64,000 nucleotides of DNA from Halomarina oriensis (GTDB taxonomy: Archaea > Halobacteriota > Halobacteria > Halobacteriales > Haloarculaceae). The translations under genes were made by a program, and so were the position numbers. The stretch covers positions 744,001 through 808,000 of the forward strand of contig NZ_WSZK01000015.1 in the NCBI RefSeq assembly GCF_009791395.1. The letters run 5' to 3'. The notes below the pieces were generated by a model. The model did not search any database. It saw nothing but the letters and a program-made list of their open reading frames with translations, and had not been told where the DNA came from. Shown here piece after piece: positions 55,435 to 64,000 of this stretch (positions are counted from its first letter, which is position 1; the number at the start of each line of letters is the position of its first letter).

Positions 55435-55562
55435 CCGCCTCGGGCAGTCGAACGGTGACGGGGCCGAGCCGTGAGACGAGAGAGAAGCGAGACGGGAGCG
55501 GAGTGACCGCCTCGAACCGCCGGCCGGCGACCGTCGGGCGCGACGAGGCCCGGAGGTAGTTC

Positions 55563-56492
55563 GTGCCGACCGTCGTCACCGTCGGAAGCGCGTTGCTCGA
55601 CCGCATCTACCCGGTGACCAACCTCCCCGAACCGGACGGCGGCGCGTTCGCCCGCGACGAGCGTCTCGCCCCCGGTGGCGTCGCCGCGAACGTCGCCGTC
55701 GCGCTCACCCGCCTGGGCCACGAGACGGGCGTCGTCAGCCGGGTCGGCGACGACCCGGACGGCGACCGGGTCCTCGCGGGTCTCGCCACCGAGAGCGTCG
55801 AGACGACCCACGTCGAACGCGGCGAGGAGCGGTCGAGCTACACGATGATTCTGCGGGACGACGACGGCCAGCGGATGATAGTGGCCGGCGGCGAGAGCGT
55901 CCCCGCGCTCCGCCTCGACGACGCGGTTCTCGACTACTGCCGGAGCGCGGACGCCGTCTTCACGAGCGCCTACGCCCCCGACGCGGCCGTCGCGCGACTG
56001 GCCGAGGCCGCCCGCGACGACGAGTTCCCACCGCTGGTGTTCGACCTCGCGGGGCCGCTCGCGGAACTGGCGGGTCGGGGGACCACCGAGGCGACCATCG
56101 ACGCGCTCTGTCCCGTCGTCGACTGTTTCGTCGCCAGTACGGTCCCCGTCGCCTCGTATCTCGACTGTACCGGGCGCGAGGCGGCCGCCGAACTCCGAGC
56201 ACGCGGCGTCGAGCGGGCGGCACTCACCCGCGGCGCGGACGGTGCGCTGTTGTTCGACGGCGAGGAGCGGACCGAAGTCCCGGCGTTCCCCGTCGATGTG
56301 GTGGATACGACCGGTGCGGGTGACGCGTTCTCGGCGGGCCTGCTCGACGCGTGGGTGCTCGACGACCGGTCGGCGCGCGACGCGGGACGGTTCGCGGCCG
56401 CGGTGGCCGCCGCGAACTGCACCGCCGCCGGCGCACGTGGCGGCCTACCGACACGAACGACGGTCGAAACCCGACTCACCGACGAAACCTGA
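55563..56492 (+). CDS. PfkB/ribokinase-family sugar kinase
   Basis: A 309-aa ribokinase-fold enzyme. Substrate-side motif APGGVAANVAVALTRLG (about 37-53), then VVSRVGDDPDGDRVLAG; the catalytic signature is DTTGAGDAFSAGLLDAW (about 245-261) with the catalytic Asp in GAGD. Phosphorylates a sugar or nucleoside; the exact substrate is unknown. GTG start at 55563. Stands alone after a low-complexity stretch. Confidence 0.9.
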   Translation: MPTVVTVGSALLDRIYPVTNLPEPDGGAFARDERLAPGGVAANVAVALTRLGHETGVVSRVGDDPDGDRVLAGLATESVETTHVERGEERSSYTMILRDDDGQRMIVAGGESVPALRLDDAVLDYCRSADAVFTSAYAPDAAVARLAEAARDDEFPPLVFDLAGPLAELAGRGTTEATIDALCPVVDCFVASTVPVASYLDCTGREAAAELRARGVERAALTRGADGALLFDGEERTEVPAFPVDVVDTTGAGDAFSAGLLDAWVLDDRSARDAGRFAAAVAAANCTAAGARGGLPTRTTVETRLTDET

Positions 56493-56855
56493 GTGGTACC
56501 GGGGACGAATCGCCGCTCGGAAGGTGAGGGCTTATTAGGTGTGAGATACAAGCAGAGGTTGACGCTTCGTCTGGAGGGCCGGAGCGTCAGCGGGGACCAA
56601 TCTCAGAACGCCAGGCCTCGACGGGCCCTTTTCATCCCGTCCGGGCCTGTGTTCTGTTCCGCATTCGACACCCGAGTGACACCGTTCTTCGAGCGACTCG
56701 CTCGCCGACCCGGTCGGTAGCGTGCTACACGACGAACGCTACAGCGGACGAGAACAGCCGACAGCGACGTGTCTCCCGGCCTCGACGCGCCTCGCCGGGA
56801 GTCGACCATCGCTCACCCACGGCTCGGGCGGTCACCGTTCGGTCTCCGACGACGC
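56493..56855. other. Convergent intergenic region with candidate RNA
   Basis: No protein gene is supported in 363 bases between pfkB-like and DHH genes. It contains a promoter-like GCTTATTAGG (about 56529-56538) and, 75 bases on, a strong hairpin (56613-56648: AGGCC/GGCCT outside GACGGG/CCCGTC). Confidence 0.4.
56529..56648 (+). ncRNA. Candidate small RNA
   Basis: A TATA-like GCTTATTAGG is followed at about 56559 by GACGCT...AGCGTC and ends in the hairpin 56613-56648 (5 bp, 2x2 internal loop, 6 bp, loop with TTTT). This is promoter plus structure in a region between convergent genes. Speculative. Confidence 0.25.
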
Positions 56856-57989
56856 TCACTCGCCGCGTTCGCCCGAGTCGTCCTGCTCGGGGGGCAGGTT
56901 CCGGAACCCGTCGAGGATGACCTGTTTGGCGACCGCACCGCGGGTCGTCCAGTGGTGGGCGTAGTCGAGCATGTCGTCGTAGATGTCCGGCTTACAGCCG
57001 GCAGCCTTCGGGTGGCCGCCGCCGTTGACCTGCTTGGCGACCTCGTGTGCTCGCTCGAAGCCGTCGCTTCCGCGGATGGAGGCGCTCCCGGACGGTTTGA
57101 CGACCACCGCAGCGTCCGCGCCACGCTCGCGGAGCGTCTCGCACACCTCGTTCTGCGAACAGCGGCCGTAGGTGGCGGCGACGACGACGCCGTCGATGGT
57201 GTGCATCTCGGCACGCTCGACGGCCTGGTCGATGAGCGCCTGCTTCTCGATGCGTCGCTCTTCGAGGTAGCGTTCGACGGATTCGGGGAGGTCCGCACCG
57301 TGTTCGCGGACCGTCTCGACGTAGAGTTCGTAGTACGCCCAGTACGCGAAGTCAGCCAGGTCGTCCGAACGCGGGTCCTCGCGCAGCCAGAGGTCGTGGT
57401 CGCGCGTGACGGCCGCGAGGTCCCGGTACTGGTCGTCGAAGGTGTGAGCCAGTTCGCGCAGGGCGACGTCCGTCGTACACTCCTCGTCGGACTCGCCGAC
57501 GGTGAGGTCGACGCCCGCGTCGCGGACGAGTGCTGCGAGGGCCTCGTCCCACTGGTGGTGGTCGAACCACGTCACCGAGGCGGCGTGTTCCCGAAGCGCC
57601 GCGAGCGGCGCGACGTCGCTCTCGCGGTCCGGACAGAGGTCACAGACGAACACCTCGACGCCGGCGGGGGTGTACTCGACGACCTGTTCGAGTGCGTCGG
57701 AGAGGTTGTGCGGCGAGGCCGGGACGACCGGGACGGTCCCCTCGTACTCTATCTCGTCGTCGTCGACGCTCACGGGCAGGCGAGGGTCCTCGCGGGCCTC
57801 CCGAATCAGGGCGACACAGCCGAGACCGTCCGCGTCGCCGTCGGCGACGACGACCGTCTCGGCGCGTTCGAGGCGTTCGATGCGGCCCTCGCTCGGCCCC
57901 TCGCGGTCGGGCGTGAAGAAGCCGGCCCCCGGAAGGACTGACTTCCGGGAGAGGGGGAGGGTATCGCTGTCGATGAGGGTTTCGTCCAT
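56856..57989 (-). CDS. DHH-family phosphoesterase
   Basis: A 377-aa DHH/DHHA1 enzyme. DHH domain: VVVADGDADGLGCVALIREA (about 47-66), CDLCPDRES, VTWFDHHQWDEA with the DHH triad and TRDHDLW. DHHA1 domain: VVVKPSGSASIRGS and VNGGGHPKAAGCKPD. Family members include RecJ-like exonucleases, c-di-AMP and nanoRNA phosphodiesterases; here the closest style is archaeal RecJ-like or oligonucleotidase. ATG at 57989. Confidence 0.88.
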   Translation of the reverse strand: MDETLIDSDTLPLSRKSVLPGAGFFTPDREGPSEGRIERLERAETVVVADGDADGLGCVALIREAREDPRLPVSVDDDEIEYEGTVPVVPASPHNLSDALEQVVEYTPAGVEVFVCDLCPDRESDVAPLAALREHAASVTWFDHHQWDEALAALVRDAGVDLTVGESDEECTTDVALRELAHTFDDQYRDLAAVTRDHDLWLREDPRSDDLADFAYWAYYELYVETVREHGADLPESVERYLEERRIEKQALIDQAVERAEMHTIDGVVVAATYGRCSQNEVCETLRERGADAAVVVKPSGSASIRGSDGFERAHEVAKQVNGGGHPKAAGCKPDIYDDMLDYAHHWTTRGAVAKQVILDGFRNLPPEQDDSGERGE

Positions 57990-58107
57990 GCCCTCCAGAG
58001 CGCGGCCAGCGGGATGAAAGACGTGGTTTACTGGTCTCGGCGTGGTTTCCCGGACGACGTGCGACAGCCTCGACGAGGCGTTCCGTCCGGCCGCGCCGAC
58101 CCTGCCG

Positions 58108-58506
58108 TCAGGTCGCGTCGGCTTCCAACTGTCGGACGGTCAACACCGGTGCGGGACAGTCGTGGGCGACGCGTTCGGCGACACTGCCGAGGTGGTAGGA
58201 GTAGGGACTGTCCCGGCCTCGCGTCCCGGTAGCGACGAGGTCGGCGTCGACCCGGTCGGCGTACTGGAGGATGGTGGCCGCGGGGTCGCCGCGGCGGACG
58301 GCCGTCGTCACGGGTCGGCCGACCTCGCCCGCGAACCGCGCGAGCGTCGTCCGAACGCGCTGCTCGTCGCTCTCGTCGTCGTCCGCCTCGACGACCGAGA
58401 GGACGTGGACGTCGGCGTCGAACCGCTCGGCGAGTTCGACGGCGGCGGCGACGGCCCGCTCCGCACTGGGACTGCCGTCCGTTGCGATGACGACCGTCTC
58501 GAACAT
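58108..58506 (-). CDS. Universal stress protein, ATP-binding type
   Basis: A 132-aa UspA domain. Start FETVVIATDGSPSAERAV; the ATP-binding signature G-2x-G-9x-G-S is intact (GTRGRDSPYSYHLGSVAERV). End CPAPVLTVRQ. One of three Usp-family genes within 2.3 kb. ATG at 58506. Confidence 0.9.
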   Translation of the reverse strand: MFETVVIATDGSPSAERAVAAAVELAERFDADVHVLSVVEADDDESDEQRVRTTLARFAGEVGRPVTTAVRRGDPAATILQYADRVDADLVATGTRGRDSPYSYHLGSVAERVAHDCPAPVLTVRQLEADAT

Positions 58507-58571
58507 ACCCGACCCTGCGCGGTCCGGCGGCTAATAACCGATGGTCGGCCGCCGTCGAGGCGGGCCGCTGG

Positions 58572-58925
58572 TCAGTCGTTCTCGGCGTGCTGTCCGGCGT
58601 ACTCGGCGGCGGCCTCCAGCACGGGGACGACGCGCCCGAACGCGGGGCCGGGTTCGACCTGCCCGGCCGACCGGTCGTGGTCGACGAGCGATGTCTCGTC
58701 CAGCCTCGGGAGGTGGACGTGCCAGAACGTCAGGCGCGTCGCCCGAACTCGCTCGTCGTTGACCGAGTCCGGCGTGCTGTCGTGCTGGTGGGCCGCGGCC
58801 CGCCGGGCTAGCGTCCGTTCCTCGACGGAGCCGTGTTCCCGGAGCACCGACAGCACCGCACGACGGTCGGGGTCGGTGAGGAGGGCGAACACGTCGTCTA
58901 CGGAGGGGGGCGTCTGCGAGGACAT
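58572..58925 (-). CDS. Haloarchaeal winged-helix protein (DUF7344-type)
   Basis: A 117-aa protein with a winged helix: VDDVFALLTDPDRRAVLSVL, then EERTLARRAAA, and WHVHLPRLDETSLVDHDRSA. It is the same type as the protein at 50244. It sits inside the Usp cluster, divergent from the 59020 gene with about 95 bp between starts, so it may regulate that gene (inference). ATG at 58925. Confidence 0.78.
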   Translation of the reverse strand: MSSQTPPSVDDVFALLTDPDRRAVLSVLREHGSVEERTLARRAAAHQHDSTPDSVNDERVRATRLTFWHVHLPRLDETSLVDHDRSAGQVEPGPAFGRVVPVLEAAAEYAGQHAEND

Positions 58926-58987
58926 CCGGTCCGGGGGTTCGCCACCCGTCCTGTTAATCGTATCGGCCGCCTGCCACGAATACCGAG

Positions 58988-58996
58988 CGTTTTTGC
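58988..58996 (+). promoter_or_regulatory. Promoter box CGTTTTTGC for the Usp gene
   Basis: Located 24-32 bases before the ATG at 59020. Confidence 0.5.
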
Positions 58997-59019
58997 TACT
59001 CGCTCGCGGTGGAGTCGGT

Positions 59020-59400
59020 ATGGACATCGAGACGGTGTTCGTCCCGGTCGATGGGAGTTCACGCTCGTCGCACGCCGTCGAGGTGGCCGTCGCCATCGCC
59101 GAACGCTACGGTGGCGGTATCCACGCGCTCTACTTGCTGGACCACGACGAGGAGAGCCACACCGAGGAGATGATGGTCGCCACCCAGATGGCCGCCGGCG
59201 ACGTCCACGTCGGCCACTCCTCGGCGTACGGGTTCGACACCTCGATGCTCGCACACCACCCCGGCAGCGTCATCCTCGACGCCAGCGACGACGTCGGTGC
59301 GGACTTCATCGTCATCCCCCGCCAACGGCCCTCGGACCTGCTCGGGAAGGCCGCCAGCTACGTCCTCCAGTACGCAGAACAGCCCGTGTTGTCGCTCTGA
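59020..59400 (+). CDS. Universal stress protein, non-ATP-binding variant
   Basis: A 126-aa Usp fold (IETVFVPVDGSSRSSHAVEV). The glycine-rich ATP loop is replaced by IPRQRPSDLLGKAASYVLQY, so nucleotide binding is doubtful. The middle is Met/His-rich (HTEEMMVATQMAAGDVHVGH). Promoter box 24-32 bases upstream. Converges on the GNAT gene with 9 bases between stops. Confidence 0.85.
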   Translation: MDIETVFVPVDGSSRSSHAVEVAVAIAERYGGGIHALYLLDHDEESHTEEMMVATQMAAGDVHVGHSSAYGFDTSMLAHHPGSVILDASDDVGADFIVIPRQRPSDLLGKAASYVLQYAEQPVLSL

Positions 59401-59409
59401 GCGGCCGCG

Positions 59410-60006
59410 TCAGTTCAGGCGCAACGACATCTCCAACTCGAAGCTCTCGGTCTTCGACGTCTCGAACCCGACCTTCTTGTACAGCGCCACCGCCGGGTGG
59501 TTCCAGCGTTCGACGGTGAGCCAGACCTGTTCGACACCCTGCTCCTGTCCCGCGCCGAGCAACCCCCGGATGAGCGACGTCCCGATGCCCGCCCCCTGGT
59601 AGGCCGCGAGGACGAAGATGGCGAGTTCGTACGCCACCTCGCCGTCACCGGAACGCGACGCGTTCTCGCTGGCTCCCGAATCGCGTTGCGATGCGGGAAC
59701 GTCGGGAACGAGCGTGGCGTGGCCGATACGGCGGCCGTCGTCGAGCACCGCGACGACGTTGACACAGTCGCCGGTGAGGATGTGCTCCAGCCAGTCGCGG
59801 ACCTGCTGTTCGCCGGTCGGTGGGATGCCCTGTGCGCGGTCCTCGGGGTCGAACGCGACGTACATCTCGACGAGCGACTCGAAGCCCTCGTCGGTCGCCT
59901 CGTGGTCACGGACGGTCACCGGCCGGTCTTCGCGGTCGGCGAACGAGATGGGCGGGCGCTCGAACTCGTCGGCGACGTCGTCGGGGTAGATACGGTCCGG
60001 ACTCAT
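59410..60006 (-). CDS. GNAT-family N-acetyltransferase
   Basis: A 198-aa acetyltransferase. The acetyl-CoA motif A is LAIFVLAAYQGAGIGTSLIR (Q-x-x-G-x-G), followed by VEQVWLTVERWNHPAVALYK and KVGFETSKTESFELE. The N-terminal 30 residues are a haloarchaeal extension. Its start overlaps the stop of the Usp gene upstream by four bases (ATGA), so both are one transcript. Substrate unknown. Confidence 0.9.
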   Translation of the reverse strand: MSPDRIYPDDVADEFERPPISFADREDRPVTVRDHEATDEGFESLVEMYVAFDPEDRAQGIPPTGEQQVRDWLEHILTGDCVNVVAVLDDGRRIGHATLVPDVPASQRDSGASENASRSGDGEVAYELAIFVLAAYQGAGIGTSLIRGLLGAGQEQGVEQVWLTVERWNHPAVALYKKVGFETSKTESFELEMSLRLN

Positions 60007-60371
60007 CGGACGAGCGTGACGGTGGTGTTTGCGTTCAACAGGACGAACTCCGCGATGCTCCCGATGGTTATCTTCCCGAGGGGACTCGTCTCGCCGCCGC
60101 CGAGGACGATACGGTCGAACCCCTCGCTGTCGGCGACCTCGACGAGGCGACTCCCCGGATGCCCTCGCAGCACACGGACCTCGGCCTCGACGCCCCGTCC
60201 GTCGAGGTCCTCGTGGACCCGCCGTTCGACCGCCTCGACCGACAGTTCGGAGTCGGGGTTCTCGACGACGGCGACGGTCACGTCGTCCCCGGCCGCCGCC
60301 GCCCGGTCGAGTGCGACCGTCAACGCCCGCAGCGAGTCGTCGCTGCCACCGATACCCACCAGTGTTCGCAT
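60003..60371 (-). CDS. Universal stress protein with altered ATP loop
   Basis: A 122-aa Usp domain (MRTLVGIGGSDDSLRALTVA). The nucleotide loop is GGGETSPLGKITIGSIAEFV, a variant of the G-2x-G-9x-G-S pattern. Start at ATG 60371, with a GCTTTTGCC box 23-31 bases upstream. First gene of a pair with the GNAT enzyme; a Usp-acetyltransferase link is suggestive. Confidence 0.85.
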   Translation of the reverse strand: MRTLVGIGGSDDSLRALTVALDRAAAAGDDVTVAVVENPDSELSVEAVERRVHEDLDGRGVEAEVRVLRGHPGSRLVEVADSEGFDRIVLGGGETSPLGKITIGSIAEFVLLNANTTVTLVR

Positions 60372-60393
60372 GGCGGAGTCGTCGCTCGCAGGT

Positions 60394-60402
60394 GGCAAAA
60401 GC
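60394..60402 (-). promoter_or_regulatory. Promoter box GCTTTTGCC for usp-GNAT
   Basis: Located 23-31 bases before the ATG at 60371 on the minus strand. Confidence 0.5.
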
Positions 60403-60502
60403 CTCCCGGCGAGCGTGGGGTCGCCCGAAGCGCAACCTCCACCTTCGGTTCCACCGTCCGGACGGCGACACGCTCTTACACTCCTGGCGACCAGAGCGTG
60501 TC

Positions 60503-61240
60503 ATGAACGAGGAGTCGCCCGGCCCCGCCACCGGGTCCGACGACGAGCAGGCAGCCGAGTCGAACGAGGTCGCAGACGGGCCACACACCGGGGAATCATC
60601 GACCGACGGTTCGACCGACGGGCACGCCGACGCGGCCACGAACGGTCACGAGACGACCGCCACGAACGGACAGGAGACCGCCGCCGAGACGGGCGAACCG
60701 GGCGTCCCCGACCCCGAGAGCGTCGAGGAGGACCGCGAGATTCCAGAAGACGTCCAGAAGTACGCCCGGTTCAAGAAGATCGACGGCGCGACCTACGACC
60801 GCGCGAACACGTTCCTGCGCGACCGAACGTACATCACCGCCCGCGAGTGGGCCATCGCCCGACTCTGTTCGGACTTCCGCACCGAGACGGGCGTCGAGAT
60901 GACGAAGATCGGCGAGAACCTCCCCGAACTCGTCCCGTTCATGGAGGACACCTACACGCCACAGGCGGTCAACCAGGCACGCTCGGCGTTCGAGGACAAG
61001 ATCCGGATGGCCGGCGCGACGTTCCTCTACGGCGCGATGTGTGACTTCTTCACCGCCGAGGAGCTGGACGACGTGATGTACGAGGCGACGGAGGTGGCGA
61101 AGTTCCTGCTCGAAGTCGAGGGCGTCGACCTGAGCGTCGAGGAGGAACTGGAGGCCGAAGAGCGCATCTCCAGCGTGATGCGCGAGGTGCGAGCGGCCAG
61201 CGCGGAGTTGCGCGAGGAGGAGGCCGACGGCGAGGAGTAG
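60503..61240 (+). CDS. Haloarchaeal protein (DUF5806-like), unknown function
   Basis: A 245-aa protein. Residues 1-80 are a disordered Asp/Glu/Thr/Gly tail; about 85-215 is a conserved helical domain (YARFKKIDGATYDRANTFLR, EWAIARLCSDFRTETGVEMT, IRMAGATFLYGAMCDFFTAE). It ends in a charged coiled-coil-like helix. The DUF number is from memory. TATA-like CTCTTACACT about 30 bases upstream of the ATG at 60503. Confidence 0.75.
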   Translation: MNEESPGPATGSDDEQAAESNEVADGPHTGESSTDGSTDGHADAATNGHETTATNGQETAAETGEPGVPDPESVEEDREIPEDVQKYARFKKIDGATYDRANTFLRDRTYITAREWAIARLCSDFRTETGVEMTKIGENLPELVPFMEDTYTPQAVNQARSAFEDKIRMAGATFLYGAMCDFFTAEELDDVMYEATEVAKFLLEVEGVDLSVEEELEAEERISSVMREVRAASAELREEEADGEE

Positions 61241-61269
61241 CGTCACGACTCGCCGCGTCGTCGCCTCGA

Positions 61270-61833
61270 CTACTCGTCGCCGTCGGCTTCGGGGGCGTCC
61301 GTGCCGTCCGACCCCGTTTGCTCGCCGCTCTCTCCCGTCTCGTCCGTCGCGTCCGCCTCGAAGAACACGTCGGCGTCGTCGAACTGGAGGACGACGGCCT
61401 CCTCGTTGGCCAGTGGTCGAACGAACGTCCTGAGCGGGTCGCCGTCGCGTGCTGCTCGCTGGAGGCTCTGCACCGTCTCGTCGGCGCGGTCGTAGTACAG
61501 CGGGCAACAGACGGCCGCGGACCCGTCCGATGCGGCGAGGACGGCGACGGCGAACGTCACGCCCGACTCCTCGGCGCGGAACACGTCGGTCGCGGTCAAC
61601 GCGGTGTCGGCGACCGTCTCCCGCAGGCGCTCGAACTCCGCGTCGGGGACGAGTACGTCGAACCCGCCGATGTCGGCGCGCGGGACGATGTCGCCGGGGT
61701 GGAGTTCGACGACGTCCGCGCCCGCCTCGCGCAGTCGGTCGGCGGTGGCGGCCATGTCGTCGACGACCGCCTCCCAGTGGCCGGCGGCGCGGTCGATGGG
61801 CCGTTCGCGGTCCCCTTCGGGCGGTTGGTCCAT
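61270..61833 (-). CDS. Conserved haloarchaeal protein, unknown function
   Basis: A 187-aa protein with a conserved core (HWEAVVDDMAATADRLREAG; VELHPGDIVPRADIGGFDVL) and an acidic, disordered C-terminus. No catalytic motif. ATG at 61833 (MDQPPEGDRERP); an in-frame codon 13 upstream is not supported. Divergent from the ABC transporter gene. Confidence 0.72.
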   Translation of the reverse strand: MDQPPEGDRERPIDRAAGHWEAVVDDMAATADRLREAGADVVELHPGDIVPRADIGGFDVLVPDAEFERLRETVADTALTATDVFRAEESGVTFAVAVLAASDGSAAVCCPLYYDRADETVQSLQRAARDGDPLRTFVRPLANEEAVVLQFDDADVFFEADATDETGESGEQTGSDGTDAPEADGDE

Positions 61834-61937
61834 ACTCGGCGTGGCGTCTCCCGACGTAAACCCGTTTCTCATGTGCTATCTCGGCCCGTACGGCTGGGTC
61901 CCAAAACGACTTTACTTCGGTTCGACCAACGCCGAAC

Positions 61938-64000
61938 GTGACCGCAGACGAGTTACTCTCTCTCTCCGATCTCCGCACCCAGTTCGACACCGACCGCGGG
62001 ACGGTGAAGGCCGTCGACGGCGTCGACCTCACCGTCCGCGAAGGCGAGACGGTCGGCCTCGTCGGCGAGTCCGGGTCCGGCAAGTCCGTCACCGCGCTGT
62101 CGGCGATGGACCTCGTCGACTCGCCCGGCCGAATCGCCGACGGCACCGTCGAGTTCCGGGCGAGCGAGACCGTCAGTCGCCTCGCACGCCGGTATCCGAA
62201 GGGCATCGCCACCCCCGACCACGACGGCTACCTCAACGTCGAGGCCGGGCGCGTCGACGGGTCGTCGACCGACTCCGAGGAGGTGGCACGGGCCGCCCGC
62301 GAGGACCCGAGTCTCGTCGCCACGGCGGAGTCCGAGGGCGCTATCGAAATCACCGAGGGGCACGTCGACCTCACGGCCGCCCCCGAGCGCGTCATGCGCG
62401 AGGTTCGGGGCGGCGACATGGGGATGATCTTCCAGGACCCGATGACCTCGCTCAACCCGGCGCTGACGGTCGGCGAGCAGGTCTCGGAGTCGCTGCGCCT
62501 CCACCGCTACGGCGGTCGCAAGAAGGACTCGTGGCTCAACGCCGTCCGGGAGACGTTCTCCCGTGGCGGGATGAGCGAAGAGGTCCGCGAGGAGACCGTC
62601 GACCTGCTCGCGGAGGTCGGCATCCCCGAACCCGCCCAGCGGGTCGACGAACACCCCCACGAGTTCTCCGGCGGGATGCGCCAGCGCGTGCTCATCGCCA
62701 TCGCCCTCGCCTGTCGCCCGCAGTTGCTCATCGCGGACGAACCGACGACGGCGCTCGACGTCACCATCCAGGCCCAGATCCTCGACCTCATCAACGAGTT
62801 GCAGGCCGACCTCGGGATGTCCGTCCTGATGATCACCCACGACCTCGGCGTGGTCGCCGAGACCTGTGACCGCGTCGCCGTCATGTACGCCGGCGAGATC
62901 GTCGAGGAGGGGCCGGTCGAGGAGATATTCCACAACCCCTCCCATCCCTACACCTACACGCTCCTCGAATCCATCCCACGGGAGGACGCCGACCGCCTGA
63001 CGCCCATCGAGGGGAACGTCCCCGACCTCATCGACATGCCCGAGGGGTGTCACTTCGCGCCGCGCTGTCCGTGGGCGCAACCGGAGTGTACCGAGGGGGA
63101 GATACCGTACCTGCAACACGGTCCCGACGACGTGGACCACCGCTCGAAGTGCATCCTCGACGAGTTCGACGAGCGCGAGTACGGCGACGACGCGGGCGTC
63201 CCCGCCCGCTCCGCCAGCGAGATCGGTGACCCCATCCTGGAGACCAAGGGGCTGAAGAAGCACTTCTCGCGGGCCGACGGCATGCTCGACGACCTGCTCG
63301 GCGGTGACCTGGGGACGGTGAAGGCCGTCGACGGCGTCGACCTGACCGTCCACGAACGCGAGACGCTGGGGCTGGTCGGCGAGTCCGGCTGCGGGAAGTC
63401 GACGACCGGCCGGTCCATCCTCCGACTGCTCGACCCGACCGACGGGACGGTCGTCTTCGCGGGCGACGACCTCGGCGGCCTCTCGACGAGCGCCCTCCGG
63501 AAGAAACGCCGGGACATGCAGATGATCTTCCAGGACCCGCTGTCGAGTCTCGACCCGCGCCAGACCGTCGGTGGGACCATCGCCGAACCGTTGAAGATCC
63601 ACGACCTCCCCGAGGAAGCGCCCGGTCAGGGCGTCTCCCGGAAGGAACAGCGCCGACAGCGCGTCACGGAGCTGATGGAGGCGGTCGGTCTCGACCCGAG
63701 CCAGGCCGACCGCTACCCCCACGAGCTGTCGGGGGGCCAGCGCCAGCGCGTCGGCATCGCCCGCGCGCTCGCCGTCGACCCCGACTTCATCGTCTGTGAC
63801 GAACCCGTCTCGGCGCTCGACGTGAGCGTCCAGGCCCAGATCCTCAACCTCATGGAGGAGCTGCAAGAGGAGTTCGGGCTGACCTACCTGTTCATCGCCC
63901 ACGACCTCTCGGTCGTCCGGCACATCTGTGACCGCATCGCCGTCATGTACCTCGGGGAGGTGGTGGAGGTGGCGGCGACGGACGAACTGTTCGCGGACCC
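61938..64000 (+). CDS. Fused oligopeptide-type ABC transporter ATPase, partial
   Basis: At least 687 codons, open to the window edge. GTG start at 61938 with a TTTACTT element about 22-27 bases upstream. Two complete ATP-binding domains lie in one chain. First: Walker [10 protein letters not shown]-loop [12 protein letters not shown], signature FSGGMRQR, Walker [13 protein letters not shown]. Second: [40 protein letters not shown]. Between them is the peptide-transporter cysteine motif ([14 protein letters not shown]). This corresponds to DppD plus DppF fused. An insertion of about 60 residues lies between Walker A and Q-loop of the first domain. Permease and binding protein genes are not in the window. 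Confidence 0.92.
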   Translation, partial: MTADELLSLSDLRTQFDTDRGTVKAVDGVDLTVREGETVGLVGESGSGKSVTALSAMDLVDSPGRIADGTVEFRASETVSRLARRYPKGIATPDHDGYLNVEAGRVDGSSTDSEEVARAAREDPSLVATAESEGAIEITEGHVDLTAAPERVMREVRGGDMGMIFQDPMTSLNPALTVGEQVSESLRLHRYGGRKKDSWLNAVRETFSRGGMSEEVREETVDLLAEVGIPEPAQRVDEHPHEFSGGMRQRVLIAIALACRPQLLIADEPTTALDVTIQAQILDLINELQADLGMSVLMITHDLGVVAETCDRVAVMYAGEIVEEGPVEEIFHNPSHPYTYTLLESIPREDADRLTPIEGNVPDLIDMPEGCHFAPRCPWAQPECTEGEIPYLQHGPDDVDHRSKCILDEFDEREYGDDAGVPARSASEIGDPILETKGLKKHFSRADGMLDDLLGGDLGTVKAVDGVDLTVHERETLGLVGESGCGKSTTGRSILRLLDPTDGTVVFAGDDLGGLSTSALRKKRRDMQMIFQDPLSSLDPRQTVGGTIAEPLKIHDLPEEAPGQGVSRKEQRRQRVTELMEAVGLDPSQADRYPHELSGGQRQRVGIARALAVDPDFIVCDEPVSALDVSVQAQILNLMEELQEEFGLTYLFIAHDLSVVRHICDRIAVMYLGEVVEVAATDELFAD

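Overview
The window comes from a halophilic archaeon of the class Halobacteria. The DNA is GC-rich, the predicted proteins are very acidic (many Asp/Glu, few Lys), most genes look leaderless with a TATA-like box about 25-32 bases before the start codon, and the genes are archaeal: Orc1/Cdc6, PolD DP1, EndA, MC1, eS6, archaeal signal peptidase. The 5S rRNA gene carries an insertion of roughly 106-108 nt, an architecture described for Halococcus morrhuae, so Halococcus or a close relative is my best guess. That is an inference, not a proof.

Layout. (1) About 1-12.4 kb is the chromosomal origin district. An oapA-oapB-oapC operon on the minus strand and orc1/cdc6 on the plus strand flank a 1.37-kb intergenic region holding two inverted Orc1-binding boxes around an AT-richer, CTAG-rich core, plus two further boxes towards orc1. 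Beyond orc1 lie signal peptidase I, the small subunit DP1 of DNA polymerase D (broken by a one-base frameshift in a C8 tract) and pyrE. (2) About 12.4-20.4 kb is a minus-strand metabolic block: trehalose synthesis (otsA-otsB), lipoyl synthase (lipA) and the 2-oxoacid (pyruvate) dehydrogenase genes E1alpha-E1beta-E2. The usual E3 gene is not attached. (3) About 20.8-34.8 kb holds a MATE transporter, a Ski2-type helicase, a NucS-like zinc-finger protein, EndA, TrpRS, the pheST operon preceded by a possible Phe-rich leader peptide, pyrD and the chromatin protein MC1. (4) About 35.0-40.9 kb is one complete rRNA operon read away from the origin: five tandem promoters, 16S, tRNA-Ala(TGC), 23S, a tRNA-like processing element, the interrupted 5S and tRNA-Cys(GCA). 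(5) About 41.3-64 kb is mixed housekeeping and stress genes: a sequon-rich surface protein, tRNA-Lys(TTT), an M20 peptidase, a siroheme nitrite/sulfite reductase, an HD phosphohydrolase, a beta-CASP nuclease, ribosomal protein eS6, PfkB kinase, DHH phosphoesterase, three Usp-family proteins with a GNAT enzyme, and a fused oligopeptide-type ABC ATPase cut by the window edge.

How the parts fit. Origin-binding protein, origin and replicative polymerase subunit sit together, and the highly transcribed rRNA operon is co-directional with replication from that origin. LipA supplies the lipoyl cofactor needed by the adjacent E2. TrpRS, PheRS, EndA, rRNA, tRNA and eS6 make much of the window translation-related.

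Most interesting items: the Phe-codon leader ORF before pheST, the insertion in 5S rRNA, the TATA-centred palindromes of the rRNA promoters, the DP1 frameshift, several microproteins, and ORB-like boxes outside the origin. No IS element, CRISPR array or prophage was seen.
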